Positions 5,660-5,830 of a stretch of 5,830 bases of DNA are shown here, piece by piece. The stretch is from NCBI GenBank assembly GCA_005881055.1, contig VBHW01000157.1:1-5830 (forward strand). The letters are read 5' to 3'. The stretch comes from Chloroflexota bacterium (GTDB lineage: Bacteria; Chloroflexota; Limnocylindria; Limnocylindrales; CSP1-4). The position numbers and the translations under genes are program-made. Position 1 is the first letter of the stretch, and every line of letters starts with the position of its first letter. The notes below the pieces were generated by a model that saw only the letters and a list, made by a program, of their open reading frames with translations, was not told where the DNA came from and made no database searches.

Positions 5660-5830
5660 GAGCCGGACCGACGGCGACTGTGCGGGTTCATTTCCCGCGC
5701 TTGACGGTCGCGACGACCGGCCGGTGACGCCGTCCCGCGATGCGGCTCGTGCGGACGTGTCACGGAAGGTGGCACGGGCTGGCGGGATTCTCGGGACAGA
5801 TGGCGCCGGAGCAGTCACAACGACGGCGCC
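5660..5830. other. Upstream region of the second ABC operon, no confident gene
   Basis: I see no recognisable protein, RNA gene or strong hairpin here. The minus-strand frame continuous with the ATPase stays open but looks non-coding (Ser/Arg/Pro-rich). On the plus strand an ATG at 5800 opens MAPEQSQRRR and runs off the window edge. It could be the start of a divergent gene, but ten codons are too few to call. A TTGACG at 5701-5706 has no partner -10 box at the right distance. Confidence 0.3.

Noticed and set aside
4661..5704. 347-codon plus-strand open frame opposite the second ABC ATPase
   Set aside because: Its composition (Arg/Glu/Asp/Ala) mirrors the minus-strand ATPase, and no domain is recognisable.
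5701..5706. TTGACG as a -35 promoter element
   Set aside because: No -10-like hexamer lies 16-18 nt downstream on the plus strand, so it is probably chance.

Overview
This is a GC-rich, gene-dense stretch of bacterial chromosome, probably from a high-GC soil or sediment lineage such as Chloroflexota or Actinomycetota. That placement is a guess from base composition, gene style and TANNNT-like -10 boxes set right against start codons; there is no rRNA or marker gene to confirm it. All eight gene ends seen are TGA. No tRNA, rRNA, CRISPR array, phage gene, transposase or integrase was seen.

Layout, left to right: (1) the last 26 codons of a secreted-type cupredoxin (+), then a perfect 13-bp hairpin between convergent genes. 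(2) A minus-strand ABC exporter operon: an ATP-binding protein gene (966-1944), broken by an apparent out-of-frame deletion of about 35 nt just before its H-loop, followed by an ABC-2 permease (149-952). (3) A RidA-family protein (+, 2006-2386) diverging from that ATPase across 61 nt. (4) A small KANSL3/TEX30-like alpha/beta hydrolase (-, 2427-2948). (5) DNA-3-methyladenine glycosylase I (+, 3059-3685), followed by a short imperfect repeat. (6) A second, intact ABC exporter operon on the minus strand: ATPase 4649-5644 and permease 3786-4652, joined by an ATGA overlap. (7) About 186 nt upstream of that operon with no confident gene.

The two ABC pairs have the same design: a DrrA/BcrA/NatA-type ATPase with a C-terminal extension, then a six-helix ABC-2 permease. 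Each pair should form a 2+2 exporter, but the substrate cannot be read from sequence. The three genes between them are housekeeping or damage-control functions (enamine/imine hydrolysis, an unassigned hydrolase, alkylation repair) on alternating strands, so they are not one operon. I see no convincing new multi-gene system. The points most worth checking are the broken ATPase, three minus-strand starts with a -10-like hexamer exactly 6 nt upstream (suggesting leaderless mRNAs), and the duplicated segment spanning the tag stop codon.
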